A stretch of DNA of 64,000 nucleotides from Metabacillus litoralis (GTDB lineage Bacteria; Bacillota; Bacilli; Bacillales; Bacillaceae): the NCBI RefSeq assembly GCF_020524045.1, contig NZ_JAIVKL010000014.1, positions 62,001 to 126,000 of the forward strand, written 5' to 3'. Under the pieces are notes generated by a model. That model saw nothing but the letters and a program-made list of their open reading frames with translations, had not been told where the DNA came from and ran no database searches. Positions within the stretch are counted from its first letter, which is position 1. Every line of letters starts with the position of its first letter. Below are positions 45,532 to 53,482 of the stretch, piece after piece. The position numbers were made by a program, and so were the translations under genes.

Positions 45532-45663
45532 ATGCCATTGTTACAGTTAAAAGAGGTTCACACTCCTCTAGGTTTGTTCGGCATTAAATTCTTTCGATCC
45601 GAACAAGAACGTAAATTATATATTAAGATAGGGAAACGAAAGATTAAAAAGATGTGTGCTTAA
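45532..45663 (+). CDS. 43-aa basic protein, M-P-L-L-Q-L-K-E family, copy 2
   Basis: The ATG is 9 nt after GGAGGG. It reads M-P-L-L-Q-L-K-E-V-H-T-P-L-G-L-F-G-I-K-F-F, then R-K-L-Y-I-K and a strongly basic G-K-R-K-I-K-K end before M-C-A. It shares length, start, the L-K-E-x-x-T-P-L, G-I-K-x-F and K-L-Y-I-K blocks with copy 1 at 43177. Nothing suggests a domain of known function; the basic tail could bind nucleic acid or membrane lipid. Confidence 0.7.
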   Translation: MPLLQLKEVHTPLGLFGIKFFRSEQERKLYIKIGKRKIKKMCA

Positions 45664-45748
45664 GAAGTCTATCTTTAACAGGGGTTAAATACATACATAT
45701 AGATGTTTCGTTGGTTTCGAGGATGTTTCTTTTCAAACATGATGTGAA

Positions 45749-45825
45749 AGGCAAAATCACTTAAAAGTGATGGCGCAAAGCTATAGGGGCTTCTGTTATT
45801 TATACAATGCCAGCCAGATACCGTC
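45749..45825 (+). promoter_or_regulatory. c-di-GMP-I (GEMM) riboswitch 1
   Basis: Conserved elements in order: GGCAAAATCAC, a short TCAC/GTGA stem, GGCGCAAAGC-TATAGGGGC, a short variable arm, then GCCAGCC-AGATACCG. GCAAAGC and GCCAGC are the invariant GEMM core, and GGCA/TACC is the closing P1 pair with the usual C-A mismatch. This compact version follows the 43-aa gene and precedes a short ORF at 45840. It should sense cyclic di-GMP. Whether it turns expression on or off is not clear; no terminator stem is obvious. Confidence 0.8.
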
Positions 45826-45839
45826 TTTTGAAAGGAAAA

Positions 45840-45938
45840 ATGAGATATGAAAAAACCTCCCATTTGTTCTCCATAACACTAGAATTAACACCCATCAACA
45901 TAGCTACAATCATTTTCTACGTATGCTCAACAAGTTGA
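45840..45938 (+). CDS. Possible 32-aa ORF under riboswitch 1
   Basis: An ATG just after AAAGGAAAA encodes M-R-Y-E-K-T-S-H-L-F-S-I-T-L-E-L, then a hydrophobic P-I-N-I-A-T-I-I-F-Y-V. It may be a true small membrane peptide, or the broken front of a longer gene: another frame continues M-L-N-K-L-N-A-L-L-N at 45926. The riboswitch implies some controlled target here. Confidence 0.3.
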   Translation: MRYEKTSHLFSITLELTPINIATIIFYVCSTS

Positions 45939-46403
45939 ATGCCCTTCTCAATGAATACCACTACCATAATAACACCACAATAAAAGTTATTAAGAACCTC
46001 CCATTAAATCAAGAAATTCCACAATGCAATTTTACTTATATTCTCCCTATTTTGTTCAGTCCTACTTTGATTTTCGATTATTCGAGACGACAAATCTATT
46101 GTACATATTGTCTTACGTCTATTTCTAATCATCTTTAATAGACTTTTTTGTGATATTTGTTACATCTTATTTGAGCATTTTCTTGTAATGTAGGATGGGG
46201 CAAGTTACTGGGGCACAAGTAAGGAATATTGCACAGGATAGGTACAGAAAATACCCTAGAAAAAAGTTATGTAGAGATTTTATCACTTTTGCTAAATTAA
46301 GAAGACAGAAATTATTAGGTCTTAATACCTATATTTGTTGTTGGATTTAGGAACTAACTCCTATTCATAGCATAAAGGCTTTTTCCGATAATTAATTTAT
46401 AAT

Positions 46404-46573
46404 GGCAAAATCACTTAAAGGTGACGACGCAAAGCTATAGGGGCCTCTGTCTTTAAAGCGCTTTTCTGAAAGATTGTTGTTAGTGGGCGACATATCTGTT
46501 GTTCACTTCGAGTATTTATAACAACGCTAACGAAAACAGCTACTTTTACAGACAAAGCCAGCCAGCTACCATC
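46404..46573 (+). promoter_or_regulatory. c-di-GMP-I (GEMM) riboswitch 2, with extended arm
   Basis: The same core as riboswitch 1: GGCAAAATCACTT, TCAC/GTGA hairpin, GACGCAAAGC-TATAGGGGCC, and the closing GCCAGCCAGCTACC. Between them is an unusually long arm of about 110 nt with nested TGTCT/AGACA, GTTAG/CTAAC and GTTGTT/AACAAC stems. The ATG of the 43-aa membrane protein follows 21 nt after the riboswitch, so ligand binding probably controls access to its GGGAG ribosome site or the transcript itself. Confidence 0.8.
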
Positions 46574-46594
46574 AGTAGAAAGGGAGTTAAGTTG

Positions 46595-46726
46595 ATGTCA
46601 AGTTATGAATGGATTACACCTGAAGAAGTTGCGAGAATAAAGAAACGTAATAAAACAATATTATACGTATCTATGCCAGTTGCGACGGTTGTATTAACGG
46701 CACTGGTAACGATGCTTTTGAACTAA
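46595..46726 (+). CDS. 43-aa membrane protein, T-P-E-E family, copy 2
   Basis: An ATG behind GGGAGTTAAGTTG gives M-S-S-Y-E-W-I-T-P-E-E-V-A-R-I-K-K-R-N-K, then one membrane helix (L-Y-V-S-M-P-V-A-T-V-V-L-T-A-L-V-T-M-L-L). It equals copy 1 (42759) in length and layout. The gene sits directly under a GEMM riboswitch and has its own terminator: a one-gene, c-di-GMP-controlled transcript for a tiny membrane protein. The ORF reading from 46499 would run through the riboswitch and is not used. Confidence 0.75.
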   Translation: MSSYEWITPEEVARIKKRNKTILYVSMPVATVVLTALVTMLLN

Positions 46727-46746
46727 TAGATGTATGTTTTAGATGA

Positions 46747-46786
46747 TATGCCTTTCCTAGCTGATTGTTAGGGGAGGCATATTTTT
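46747..46786 (+). terminator. Terminator after the 43-aa membrane protein
   Basis: ATATGCCTTTCCT pairs with AGGGGAGGCATAT, followed by a T-run. Confidence 0.85.
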
Positions 46787-47530
46787 TGTTTGTTTTATAC
46801 TATCTTATCTAATTCACTTCTCGGGCGCACAATAAGAAGTAAATCCTTCTAGTTAATTTAGGATGCATTTCAACTAACAATTACAACATATCAACCACGA
46901 AAAGTACATTAATAGGAACTTGTACCATAAGTGTAGTAATAACCATTGGAGTATCAGCATATATATAGCGCCACTTTTATTAGGACTGGGAAACCTATTA
47001 AAAACAGTAAATCAAAAGAAAATGCCCAACACGAAGGACATATCGATTCAAATTACATGGCTTTTCACAGTCAAACTTTTCATAGTGGTATTGTTTCCCA
47101 ATCAGACATATGAGAATGGGCATTGAGGTCAGCGTACGTAGAGACAAATCATTCTTCGAGTTATTTTTGGTGTTTGAGAATAATGTCAGGGTGCTATACA
47201 ACATATACTAAGGTTGCAGGGGTTAGTGCTATGTTTCTAATGCATTGTTAAGATCATGTTCATTCAACTTCAACACAGAATGAAGCGCAAACCAAAATTA
47301 CAGAATTCCAGATAAAAAATAAACAGTGATTTTATTCCAGTTTGCAGCGCCTGAATATACAAATTACCTTCATTACTCACCTAGAGGTTGTGTAATCGAT
47401 GATGCAGATGTTATGTTTGCTGATTGAAAATTATTTAGACGAAAGAAAATATTAGAGGCATTCGGAAAAAACTTATACATTTTTTCCGAATGCCTTTAAC
47501 TTACACACGTTTGCTTAGTTTAAAATAATA
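46787..47530. other. Gene-poor stretch with a strong hairpin
   Basis: No credible gene. A frame near 47337-47427 reads A-A-P-E-Y-T-N-Y-L-H-Y-S-P-R-G-C and looks like a gene remnant. At 47456-47495 a perfect 15-bp stem (AGGCATTCGGAAAAA and its complement, 10-nt loop) probably ends its former transcript. Confidence 0.45.
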
Positions 47531-47555
47531 TCTAAGAATGATTTAGTAATAAAAA

Positions 47556-47580
47556 AGACCACACATTATGTGCTTTCTTT
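47556..47580 (-). terminator. Terminator of the 60-aa gene
   Basis: Minus strand: CACAT-AATGTG stem flanked by AAAG and GGTC, then TTTTTTA. Confidence 0.6.
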
Positions 47581-47762
47581 TAGTCAGTATAAGTTATTGT
47601 TGTTTTGATTGAACCTACCTCATTGGCTTCTGGATCATAACGTTGATAAATGTTTTGTACATTTTCATTAACTTCATGAGATGTTTCAATGACATTTACT
47701 TCAGGGTTATTTTCTTTCCAATTTAAAAATTCTTGGATACTATTGAAGGTTTTATGATTCAC
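47580..47762 (-). CDS. About 60-aa hypothetical protein
   Basis: A start at GTG 47762 (V/M-N-H-K-T-F-N-S-I-Q-E-F-L-N-W-K) fits the AAAGGGTG site better than GTG 47774, which overlaps that site. The protein is acidic (E-N-N-P-E-V-N-V-I-E-T-S-H-E-V-N) and ends S-I-K-T-T-I-T-Y-T-D. The sequence is compact and soluble, with a terminator close behind. Family not recognised. Confidence 0.55.
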   Translation of the reverse strand: MNHKTFNSIQEFLNWKENNPEVNVIETSHEVNENVQNIYQRYDPEANEVGSIKTTITYTD

Positions 47763-47978
47763 CAAAAATATCACCCTTTCAATTTCAGTCCTAATCCAAG
47801 TATATCCATACTGGGTTATAAATTATGCAGACTTTTGTTGTCAAAATTGCTCTTCTATTGATTTTGTGGTTCGTTGTTGGTGATTATTACGACATACTAA
47901 TAAGTATAAATAAGTACAAGTGTTTATTGATATTTACTTAGACTTCTCAGACAATTATACCCAGTGAGGTTAAGTTCG

Positions 47979-48136
47979 ATGTCAGTCACAAGAGTAAACA
48001 TCAAGGTAGTTCCACAAACACTTGATGAGTTTTATCGATTAGCAGCAAGAGGGGAATTAATTTTACTACTTGGTTGCCAGTCAAAATGGATGAATTCATC
48101 GAGGAAGAAAAAAAGATTGAAGAATATCGAGAATAA
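47979..48136 (+). pseudogene. Frameshifted short ORF
   Basis: One frame reads M-S-V-T-R-V-N-I-K-V-V-P-Q-T-L-D-E-F-Y-R-L-A-A-R-G-E-L-I; a shift near 48070 is needed to continue T-W-L-P-V-K-M-D-E-F-I-E-E-E-K-K-I-E-E-Y-R-E to a stop just before a terminator (48137-48170, GGCGC...GTGCC then Ts). A related fragment (E-Y-E-R-L-V-A-K-K-G, T-W-L) is at 48745-48845. Confidence 0.45.
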
Positions 48137-48246
48137 AAAAGGCGCTCATCATTGGGTGCCTTTTTATATTAATTTATAATGGAAAAAATTTATTTTTCAA
48201 AAAAGGTTGTCGATATAAAGAAAGACTAATATTTTTGGAGGAACTT

Positions 48247-48645
48247 ATGATTAAAAAAGAAAAAGTAAAAACATTTTTGAAGTATACTGCACCTTTACAT
48301 TTAGCAACTTGGGAACTTACAGAAAAGGCTATTGATAAGGTGAAAAACGAAAATTACAGTGAATTAGAAGAATACATGAAAAGGGAAGAATTTGTTCACA
48401 AGCTAAAGATGCAACAAGCAAAGATTGAACAAGAGTTAGCGATATCAGAAAGAATTAGAACAGCAGAAACAGTAGAAATTGAAGAGGTCTTTGATAGTAA
48501 AGGCAATGGATCGGTAGGGTTAGGTGTAACTGAGGGAGAACTAAACCTAGGTTTAAAAGGTAGTGGGCAAAAAATGACTAAAAGAATTATTCGCTTTATT
48601 GGATTTCAAGAAATTGAAGAGTTTATAGAAGAGGAGAACTTATAA
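48247..48645 (+). CDS. 132-aa hypothetical protein
   Basis: The ATG at 48247 is 5 nt after GGAGG; the ORF from 48235 starts inside that site. N-terminal half is helical and charged (E-K-V-K-T-F-L-K-Y-T-A-P-L-H-L-A-T-W-E-L). The C-terminal part has a glycine-rich S-K-G-N-G-S-V-G-L-G-V-T-E-G-E-L-N-L-G-L-K-G-S-G, then basic R-I-I-R-F-I-G-F and an acidic tail. No signal or membrane segment. I do not recognise the family. Confidence 0.6.
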   Translation: MIKKEKVKTFLKYTAPLHLATWELTEKAIDKVKNENYSELEEYMKREEFVHKLKMQQAKIEQELAISERIRTAETVEIEEVFDSKGNGSVGLGVTEGELNLGLKGSGQKMTKRIIRFIGFQEIEEFIEEENL

Positions 48646-49220
48646 AAATACAGTGTCGTAATTCTATGCATTAGTGTTAAGAATAACTTACGATTATTTC
48701 CAATTTAAATGTATTGTTTGATAACTATAAGAGTGGACTCTCAGTAGATCCCCTAACGCATAATGAGTATGAACGATTAGTAGCAAAGAAGGGAAACAAA
48801 TTCTCTACTTGGTTGAAGAGATTTTTAAATGATATGCCTTTCTAGAGTCTGAAAAGCCAGTTTTAAGAGCAGATAGTCATATCGAAGCAGAACATAACAA
48901 AAGACTTTCTAAAGAGGATTACGATAGAAAGTTAGCTGAACAACAAGCTGCTGATCATACTGCCGCAGTAGAAGAAGCAAAAAAACTTGATAGATATAAA
49001 GAAATTGAAGGGAAAATGTCTGCATGTTATTCAATGGGTTACAGCTAGAAAACGGTGGCGGACCAGCTAATCCAGATGGCAATTGCTAAGAAGATGGATT
49101 TGGTAGCTACTATAGGGCGGTAGAGTTAGAAAAAGATGAGAATGATCGTTGGGTAGAAGTTGAGGAAGAGGGCATGTAACTATGAGGGATACAGGAGTTA
49201 ATCGTTTGGAAGGAAGTCTC
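48646..49220 (+). pseudogene. Cluster of decayed small ORFs
   Basis: Three fragments without usable starts: N-E-Y-E-R-L-V-A-K-K-G-N-K-F-S-T-W-L (to 48845), a charged coiled-coil stretch H-N-K-R-L-S-K-E-D-Y-D-R-K-L-A-E-Q-Q-A (about 48848-49049), and D-G-F-G-S-Y-Y-R-A-V-E-L-E-K-D-E-N-D (about 49091-49181). They look like remains of one or more accessory genes of uncertain origin. Confidence 0.4.
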
Positions 49221-49328
49221 ATGAGAAAATTAGAATACACAGATAAAAGTGCTATTTATTTAAAGTGGTCCGCGATATTTTGTAGTTATTTCCCACTTTG
49301 TGTTTTGGGTTTGCTATGTGATAAATGA
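49221..49328 (+). CDS. 35-aa possible small membrane protein
   Basis: ATG after AAGGAAGTCTC; M-R-K-L-E-Y-T-D-K-S-A-I-Y-L-K-W, then one hydrophobic stretch S-A-I-F-C-S-Y-F-P-L-C-V-L-G-L-L and C-D-K. No family recognised; it stands alone. Confidence 0.35.
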   Translation: MRKLEYTDKSAIYLKWSAIFCSYFPLCVLGLLCDK

Positions 49329-49483
49329 ATAACAATTGATGAGAATGAGTTTTAATTTTGTGAAAAAACTTGTCAATCTCTCAGCACTTACCGAACTGAG
49401 GGGCAGACACCACCATCCCCGATGGAAAAATAACATTACTTTTACTTTTACCTTATTAACCACAAACCAGGAGGACAACTAAA

Positions 49484-50308
49484 ATAAAAAAAATTATATT
49501 ATTTCTACTTACTATTACTGCTATCTTTTTTATAACGAAAGGGTTGTTACATATGTTTTGGTATGGTCCTTTGTATGATGTTAAATCTTTTTCTATTTTC
49601 TATGGCAATCCTACTGAACAAAAGGTGCAGGAACTTAAGGAATTTGATGCGGTTATTTTGGAGCCCACAGCCTTTTCTAAAGAGGATATTACTAGTTTAC
49701 AAGAATCAGACGTTAAGGTATTCGGCTATGTAAGTCTCATGCAGCTAGAAAATTGGAATGAGGAGCTGAAGAAGCATATTGCTGATTCTGATTATGCTGA
49801 GCTTAATGGTAAACGAATTTATATTGAAGAATGGGATACCTATGTGATGGATTTGCGTGAGTCACATTATCGCGATGCATTGCGGTGGAAGATAGATAAC
49901 TATGTGATAGCAAATGGACTTGATGGCGTGTTTTTTGATACGGTAGATGATCTTGACTCCTATTTTCATGAAGATCAAGAAACGCAGCAAAACATGAGGT
50001 CAGGCTATGTGTCTTTACTAGAGGAGTTAAAGTCAGCATACCCAGAATTATTAATTATCCAAAATCGAGGGTTTGATACACTAAAGGCTGCTTCAAAGCC
50101 TTATATTGATAGTGTGTTATGGGAAGGGTTTAAGGCTAGTGATTTGCAGGAAAGTGAGTGGGCAAAAACTTGGCTGAAGTATTTTAAGAAAGAGCAATTG
50201 TTAGGGAAAATACGGGTACTTACAGTTGTAACAGATGAAGAAAGCCTTAAGCTGAGCAAGAAGCAACGTTTTCCTGCTTTTATGCGTACAGGTGGAACGT
50301 ATCAATAA
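49484..50308 (+). CDS. GH114-type Pel hydrolase (secreted), with an ATA start
   Basis: The mature part matches GH114 endo-alpha-1,4-polygalactosaminidase domains: V-I-L-E-P near the start, V-F-G-Y-V-S-L, and G-V-F-F-D-T-V-D-D-L-D with the catalytic Asp. A signal peptide K-K-I-I-L-F-L-L-T-I-T-A-I-F-F-I-T-K-G is encoded only if translation starts at an ATA codon at 49484, exactly 9 nt after GGAGG; the next in-frame starts (TTG 49544, ATG 49553) cut the signal off. In Pel systems this hydrolase trims the polymer. It converges on the minus-strand Pel operon. Confidence 0.8.
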   Translation: MKKIILFLLTITAIFFITKGLLHMFWYGPLYDVKSFSIFYGNPTEQKVQELKEFDAVILEPTAFSKEDITSLQESDVKVFGYVSLMQLENWNEELKKHIADSDYAELNGKRIYIEEWDTYVMDLRESHYRDALRWKIDNYVIANGLDGVFFDTVDDLDSYFHEDQETQQNMRSGYVSLLEELKSAYPELLIIQNRGFDTLKAASKPYIDSVLWEGFKASDLQESEWAKTWLKYFKKEQLLGKIRVLTVVTDEESLKLSKKQRFPAFMRTGGTYQ

Positions 50309-50311
50309 TAA

Positions 50312-50343
50312 AGAAGTGGGGGTGTAATAATCCCCCCCACTTA
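50312..50343. terminator. Convergent terminator
   Basis: AAGTGGGGGT / CCCCCCACTT stem between the GH114 gene and the DUF4956 gene, with weak T-tracts on both sides. Confidence 0.6.
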
Positions 50344-51024
50344 TACCGCATAATCCCCGTTATATTGAACTAATGAAACATCCTGCACACCTTCAAGATC
50401 ACCTAATTTATTCATAAATGAAGTGTTATCAATTTTCAGGCGGATTTCGGCAGTTATTTCCATCATGTTTTTCCGCACTACCTTTGATTTAAGGGTATAA
50501 TCTAGCTTTTGCAATTCCCGTTTCACTTCATCATTTGCTTCCTCAGTGTAGTGGATAACAAGTAAATATAATGTATCTGTATGTTTTTTGCGTGATAAAA
50601 CAACGATAACAGCACCGATGATCACAGCTCCTAGTAGTGTGAGGAGATATAAGCCCGCTCCACTTGAAATACCTGCTGCAATGGCCCAAAACATAAACAC
50701 AACATCAAGTGGATCTTTTATCGCTGTTCTAAAGCGGACAATACTTAGAGCCCCAACCATCCCGAGTGATAGAACAACATTTGTACTTATTGTCATGATC
50801 ACAAGTGATGTAATCATTGTCATCACTAGAAGTGTGATATTAAAGCTAGGACTATATAACACTCCTTTATAGGTATATTTGTACACAACATAAATAAAGG
50901 CACCCGCCATAAAGGCAGTTAGTAATCCTAGTAAAATATCAAGTGCTGCTAGATTTCCAAACATATAATCATTTAAAAAGCTATTTTTTATCACGTCATT
51001 GAATTTTGTTACATCATTTCCCAT
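50341..51024 (-). CDS. DUF4956-family membrane protein
   Basis: A 227-aa protein with about four hydrophobic helices in 1-145, including V-V-L-S-L-G-M-V-G-A-L-S-I-V-R-F-R-T-A-I-K-D-P-L-D, the DUF4956 signature, followed by a cytosolic domain. The family regularly accompanies VTC-domain and CotH proteins next to Pel-like or other surface-polymer loci, but has no known activity. It is the last gene of the 61088-50341 operon, 13 nt after the VTC gene. Confidence 0.82.
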   Translation of the reverse strand: MGNDVTKFNDVIKNSFLNDYMFGNLAALDILLGLLTAFMAGAFIYVVYKYTYKGVLYSPSFNITLLVMTMITSLVIMTISTNVVLSLGMVGALSIVRFRTAIKDPLDVVFMFWAIAAGISSGAGLYLLTLLGAVIIGAVIVVLSRKKHTDTLYLLVIHYTEEANDEVKRELQKLDYTLKSKVVRKNMMEITAEIRLKIDNTSFMNKLGDLEGVQDVSLVQYNGDYAV

Positions 51025-51037
51025 TTGTTTCCCCTCT

Positions 51038-51736
51038 TTAATTACCGTGATATTGAATTGACTTCATCCGGCATAACACATATTTTGAAATCGCTGATCG
51101 ATTGTGAGCACCAAGCTGAAGAACAGCACGAATATATTCTGGTAAAAATTCATCATATTTCACTTCAAGAATCATCTGTGAAGGTGGTAACACTTCTGTT
51201 GAGCTATTGTTGGGATTAAACAAGTCTGTTGAATTTGTCACAACACTCAATTCCTTATCAAAGGTAATTCTCACATTACTAATATGGCCGATATATGCTT
51301 CACGAATATAATCAACAATCACACGTGGCCGCATATATTCACTATTAAGATAATGATAAAATTCCTTATAAAGTGGCTGCTCTTTATTCCTCAGAAATTC
51401 ATAATCCCAATCAAGCAGCTTCAGGTATTCCTCTTTTGAAATGGATACAGATGTTTTTAGGATATATTCTCCCTGCCTACTTTTCTTCTCAAGCTTTATG
51501 ACTTCATCAGAACGGTTATATATCCGAATTCTGAATTTCTTTCTTCGCAGTATTCCATAGTTCTTTTGGAATAAATCATGATCATGAATATTATCAAAAT
51601 AAAGACTTCTAATTAAATATCCTTGTTGATCAATTGAGTGATTATCCTGTTTTAAGATAACACCTATCTTATTACGCAGAATCAAGTAGTCTTTTTCCGT
51701 AATATAATATTTTAATTCATGGCGGAACTTCTTCAT
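51038..51736 (-). CDS. VTC-domain protein (polyphosphate polymerase-like)
   Basis: A 232-aa tunnel-fold protein. Basic clusters R-H-E-L-K-Y-Y-I (5-12), R-S-L-Y-F-D, R-R-K-K-F-R-I-R-I-Y, K-L-E-K-K and the acidic E-V-K-Y-D line the VTC/CYTH tunnel. Yeast Vtc4 makes polyphosphate from ATP; the bacterial group's role is not established. It overlaps the CotH gene by 4 nt and precedes DUF4956, a trio seen in many bacteria. It may supply or bind a polyanion needed for surface display. Confidence 0.82.
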   Translation of the reverse strand: MKKFRHELKYYITEKDYLILRNKIGVILKQDNHSIDQQGYLIRSLYFDNIHDHDLFQKNYGILRRKKFRIRIYNRSDEVIKLEKKSRQGEYILKTSVSISKEEYLKLLDWDYEFLRNKEQPLYKEFYHYLNSEYMRPRVIVDYIREAYIGHISNVRITFDKELSVVTNSTDLFNPNNSSTEVLPPSQMILEVKYDEFLPEYIRAVLQLGAHNRSAISKYVLCRMKSIQYHGN

Positions 51737-53472
51737 GAGCTCGCTCCCTTTGGTACAATAATTTCCTGAACACCCCAGTGAATAATCCTCGCATTGTCTT
51801 TATAATAATCGAATGGAATTTGAGTATGACCTTCTTCATCCGTTACTAATACACGCCAATAATATCGACCAGGTTTGAGGATATCTGTTTCGTAGGAAAA
51901 CTTCTTCACATCTTTTATATCAAGTATCGTTGACTGAAATGTTGGCTCAGTACTGATTTGAAGGTGATAGGTTAAAGTATCTTCCTGTAGATCATGAGAA
52001 GTTTCCCATTTGAACACATCTTGATCTTTCTCCCTTTGGTAATGGAGAAATATCGGCATTGGGAATTCCAGCGATTCTTTGTATAAAGATTGATATCTTG
52101 TTGCCACTGTTTTTAGCTTGTTGTATGAGGAATCAAATTCAGAAGCTTCAATTCCTAAATATTTGAGATCTGGATTTCTTAAAGTGTAAGGCTTAACAAC
52201 CGGTCGATATTCTTCAATCTTTTTAGCCATTGATTCTTCATTGATGATTGCTGTTAGTTCATCCATTTTTTTTGATAGCTTTTCTACATTTTGCGGATCT
52301 CGTAAATACCTCTTATGAATAACTGTTCCCCAGTATCGTTGAATCCCTAAATGCCAGCTCGGAAAATCATCTGTTCTTTCCGCATCACGACCAAGGGCTT
52401 TATCAAAATCCCACGGAATAAAGTACCACTTCTCTGAATTAAGTGGACTGTATAAATAGTAATTCGTAGACATCGTGTCATAATTACCAAACATCACATT
52501 AACCGCCAGCCATGTGAGATAATTTTCTTCATTAAAGTATTTTGAAAACACTTCATTAAATGGCTTTGACATGTCATTTACATCATCTAACATCGTAAGT
52601 AATTCTTCATGCTGTTCACTACCACTTATTTTCAAAACAGATTCAAATGTTTTTTTATTATAAGCTGGATCATCTGAGAGCTTCAGTTGGTCGTGATAAC
52701 GATAAAATTCAAAGTTCTCTGCTTTATACAAATGTCCATCAGGGTTAAGACCACGAGCCGCTAGTGCTTTTTCATTAAGCTGCTCTACATGTGTATAAAG
52801 ACCATAATCAACAAACTCATCACCTGAGTTAGGATTCGTCATATCTTTAACATGTAATTGAACAAAATCCGTTCTCAAGCTGATAAGATCGGGAATTTCT
52901 TTAAAAAAGTCAAATGCTAATTTATTACGCACTCTAGTCACATCATCTGCATGCTTATTTAAATTCAGTACAGTTTGTCCATACCATAATCCACCGTTAT
53001 CACTTAAGCGAATTTTATAGGATTTCTGTGCTTCAAGACGACTAGAGCGACCTCTTAACTCAATACTTGCATTTGGAGACGATTTCCCTAGATCAATAAA
53101 GCCATTCTTTTCAGGACCTTCTTTCGTTCCTGTTTCAAATAAAATGTTCAGCTTTGGTCCATCATCTAGATTGCTGTATTCTTTATACGATTCATTTAAT
53201 TCATAGAAACTAATGTCGTTATCTGGTACACGATTTTGATCAAAAATTGTTATATAAACATGCTTCACTTTATTGCCGTTATGACCTTCGTAAACTCGTT
53301 TATCCTCAACAAGTGAATCCTCAGTTTTTTCCACCTGATTAGCTTTACTATTTTGCTTTGTAGTAGCATTTTGTTGATTGGTAGGAGCTGTTGAATAGCT
53401 CTTCATCACCAACAGAAGGATAAAAACCGCAATCACGGCTAGTGATGTTTTAAAATATGGTGGTTTTTTCAT
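51733..53472 (-). CDS. CotH-type protein kinase, membrane-anchored
   Basis: ATG at 53472 (M-K-K-P-P-Y-F-K-T-S) lies behind GAGGATCAGC; the upstream frame from 53502 overlaps the pelG gene. The 579-aa protein has one N-terminal membrane segment (about 9-27), a CotH domain with S-I-E-L-R-G-R-S-S, K-S-Y-K-I-R-L, L-N-L-N-K-H, and W-Y-F-I-P-W-D-F-D-K-A-L-G, and a C-terminal fibronectin-like domain. Spore CotH is an atypical kinase phosphorylating coat proteins; here the domain faces outward and the substrate may be a surface protein or the polymer machinery. Confidence 0.85.
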   Translation of the reverse strand: MKKPPYFKTSLAVIAVFILLLVMKSYSTAPTNQQNATTKQNSKANQVEKTEDSLVEDKRVYEGHNGNKVKHVYITIFDQNRVPDNDISFYELNESYKEYSNLDDGPKLNILFETGTKEGPEKNGFIDLGKSSPNASIELRGRSSRLEAQKSYKIRLSDNGGLWYGQTVLNLNKHADDVTRVRNKLAFDFFKEIPDLISLRTDFVQLHVKDMTNPNSGDEFVDYGLYTHVEQLNEKALAARGLNPDGHLYKAENFEFYRYHDQLKLSDDPAYNKKTFESVLKISGSEQHEELLTMLDDVNDMSKPFNEVFSKYFNEENYLTWLAVNVMFGNYDTMSTNYYLYSPLNSEKWYFIPWDFDKALGRDAERTDDFPSWHLGIQRYWGTVIHKRYLRDPQNVEKLSKKMDELTAIINEESMAKKIEEYRPVVKPYTLRNPDLKYLGIEASEFDSSYNKLKTVATRYQSLYKESLEFPMPIFLHYQREKDQDVFKWETSHDLQEDTLTYHLQISTEPTFQSTILDIKDVKKFSYETDILKPGRYYWRVLVTDEEGHTQIPFDYYKDNARIIHWGVQEIIVPKGASS

Positions 53473-53482
53473 GCTGATCCTC

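Noticed and set aside
45675-45863. 62-aa minus-strand ORF
   Set aside because: It lies over riboswitch 1 and has no upstream ribosome site; the conserved RNA explains the sequence.
45923-46138. 71-aa plus-strand ORF
   Set aside because: No ribosome site, odd composition, and start inside the 32-aa ORF; may be part of a broken gene but not supportable alone.
46920-47126. 68-aa ORFs on both strands at 46.9-47.2 kb
   Set aside because: Neither has a ribosome site or recognisable pattern; both look like chance frames in decayed DNA.
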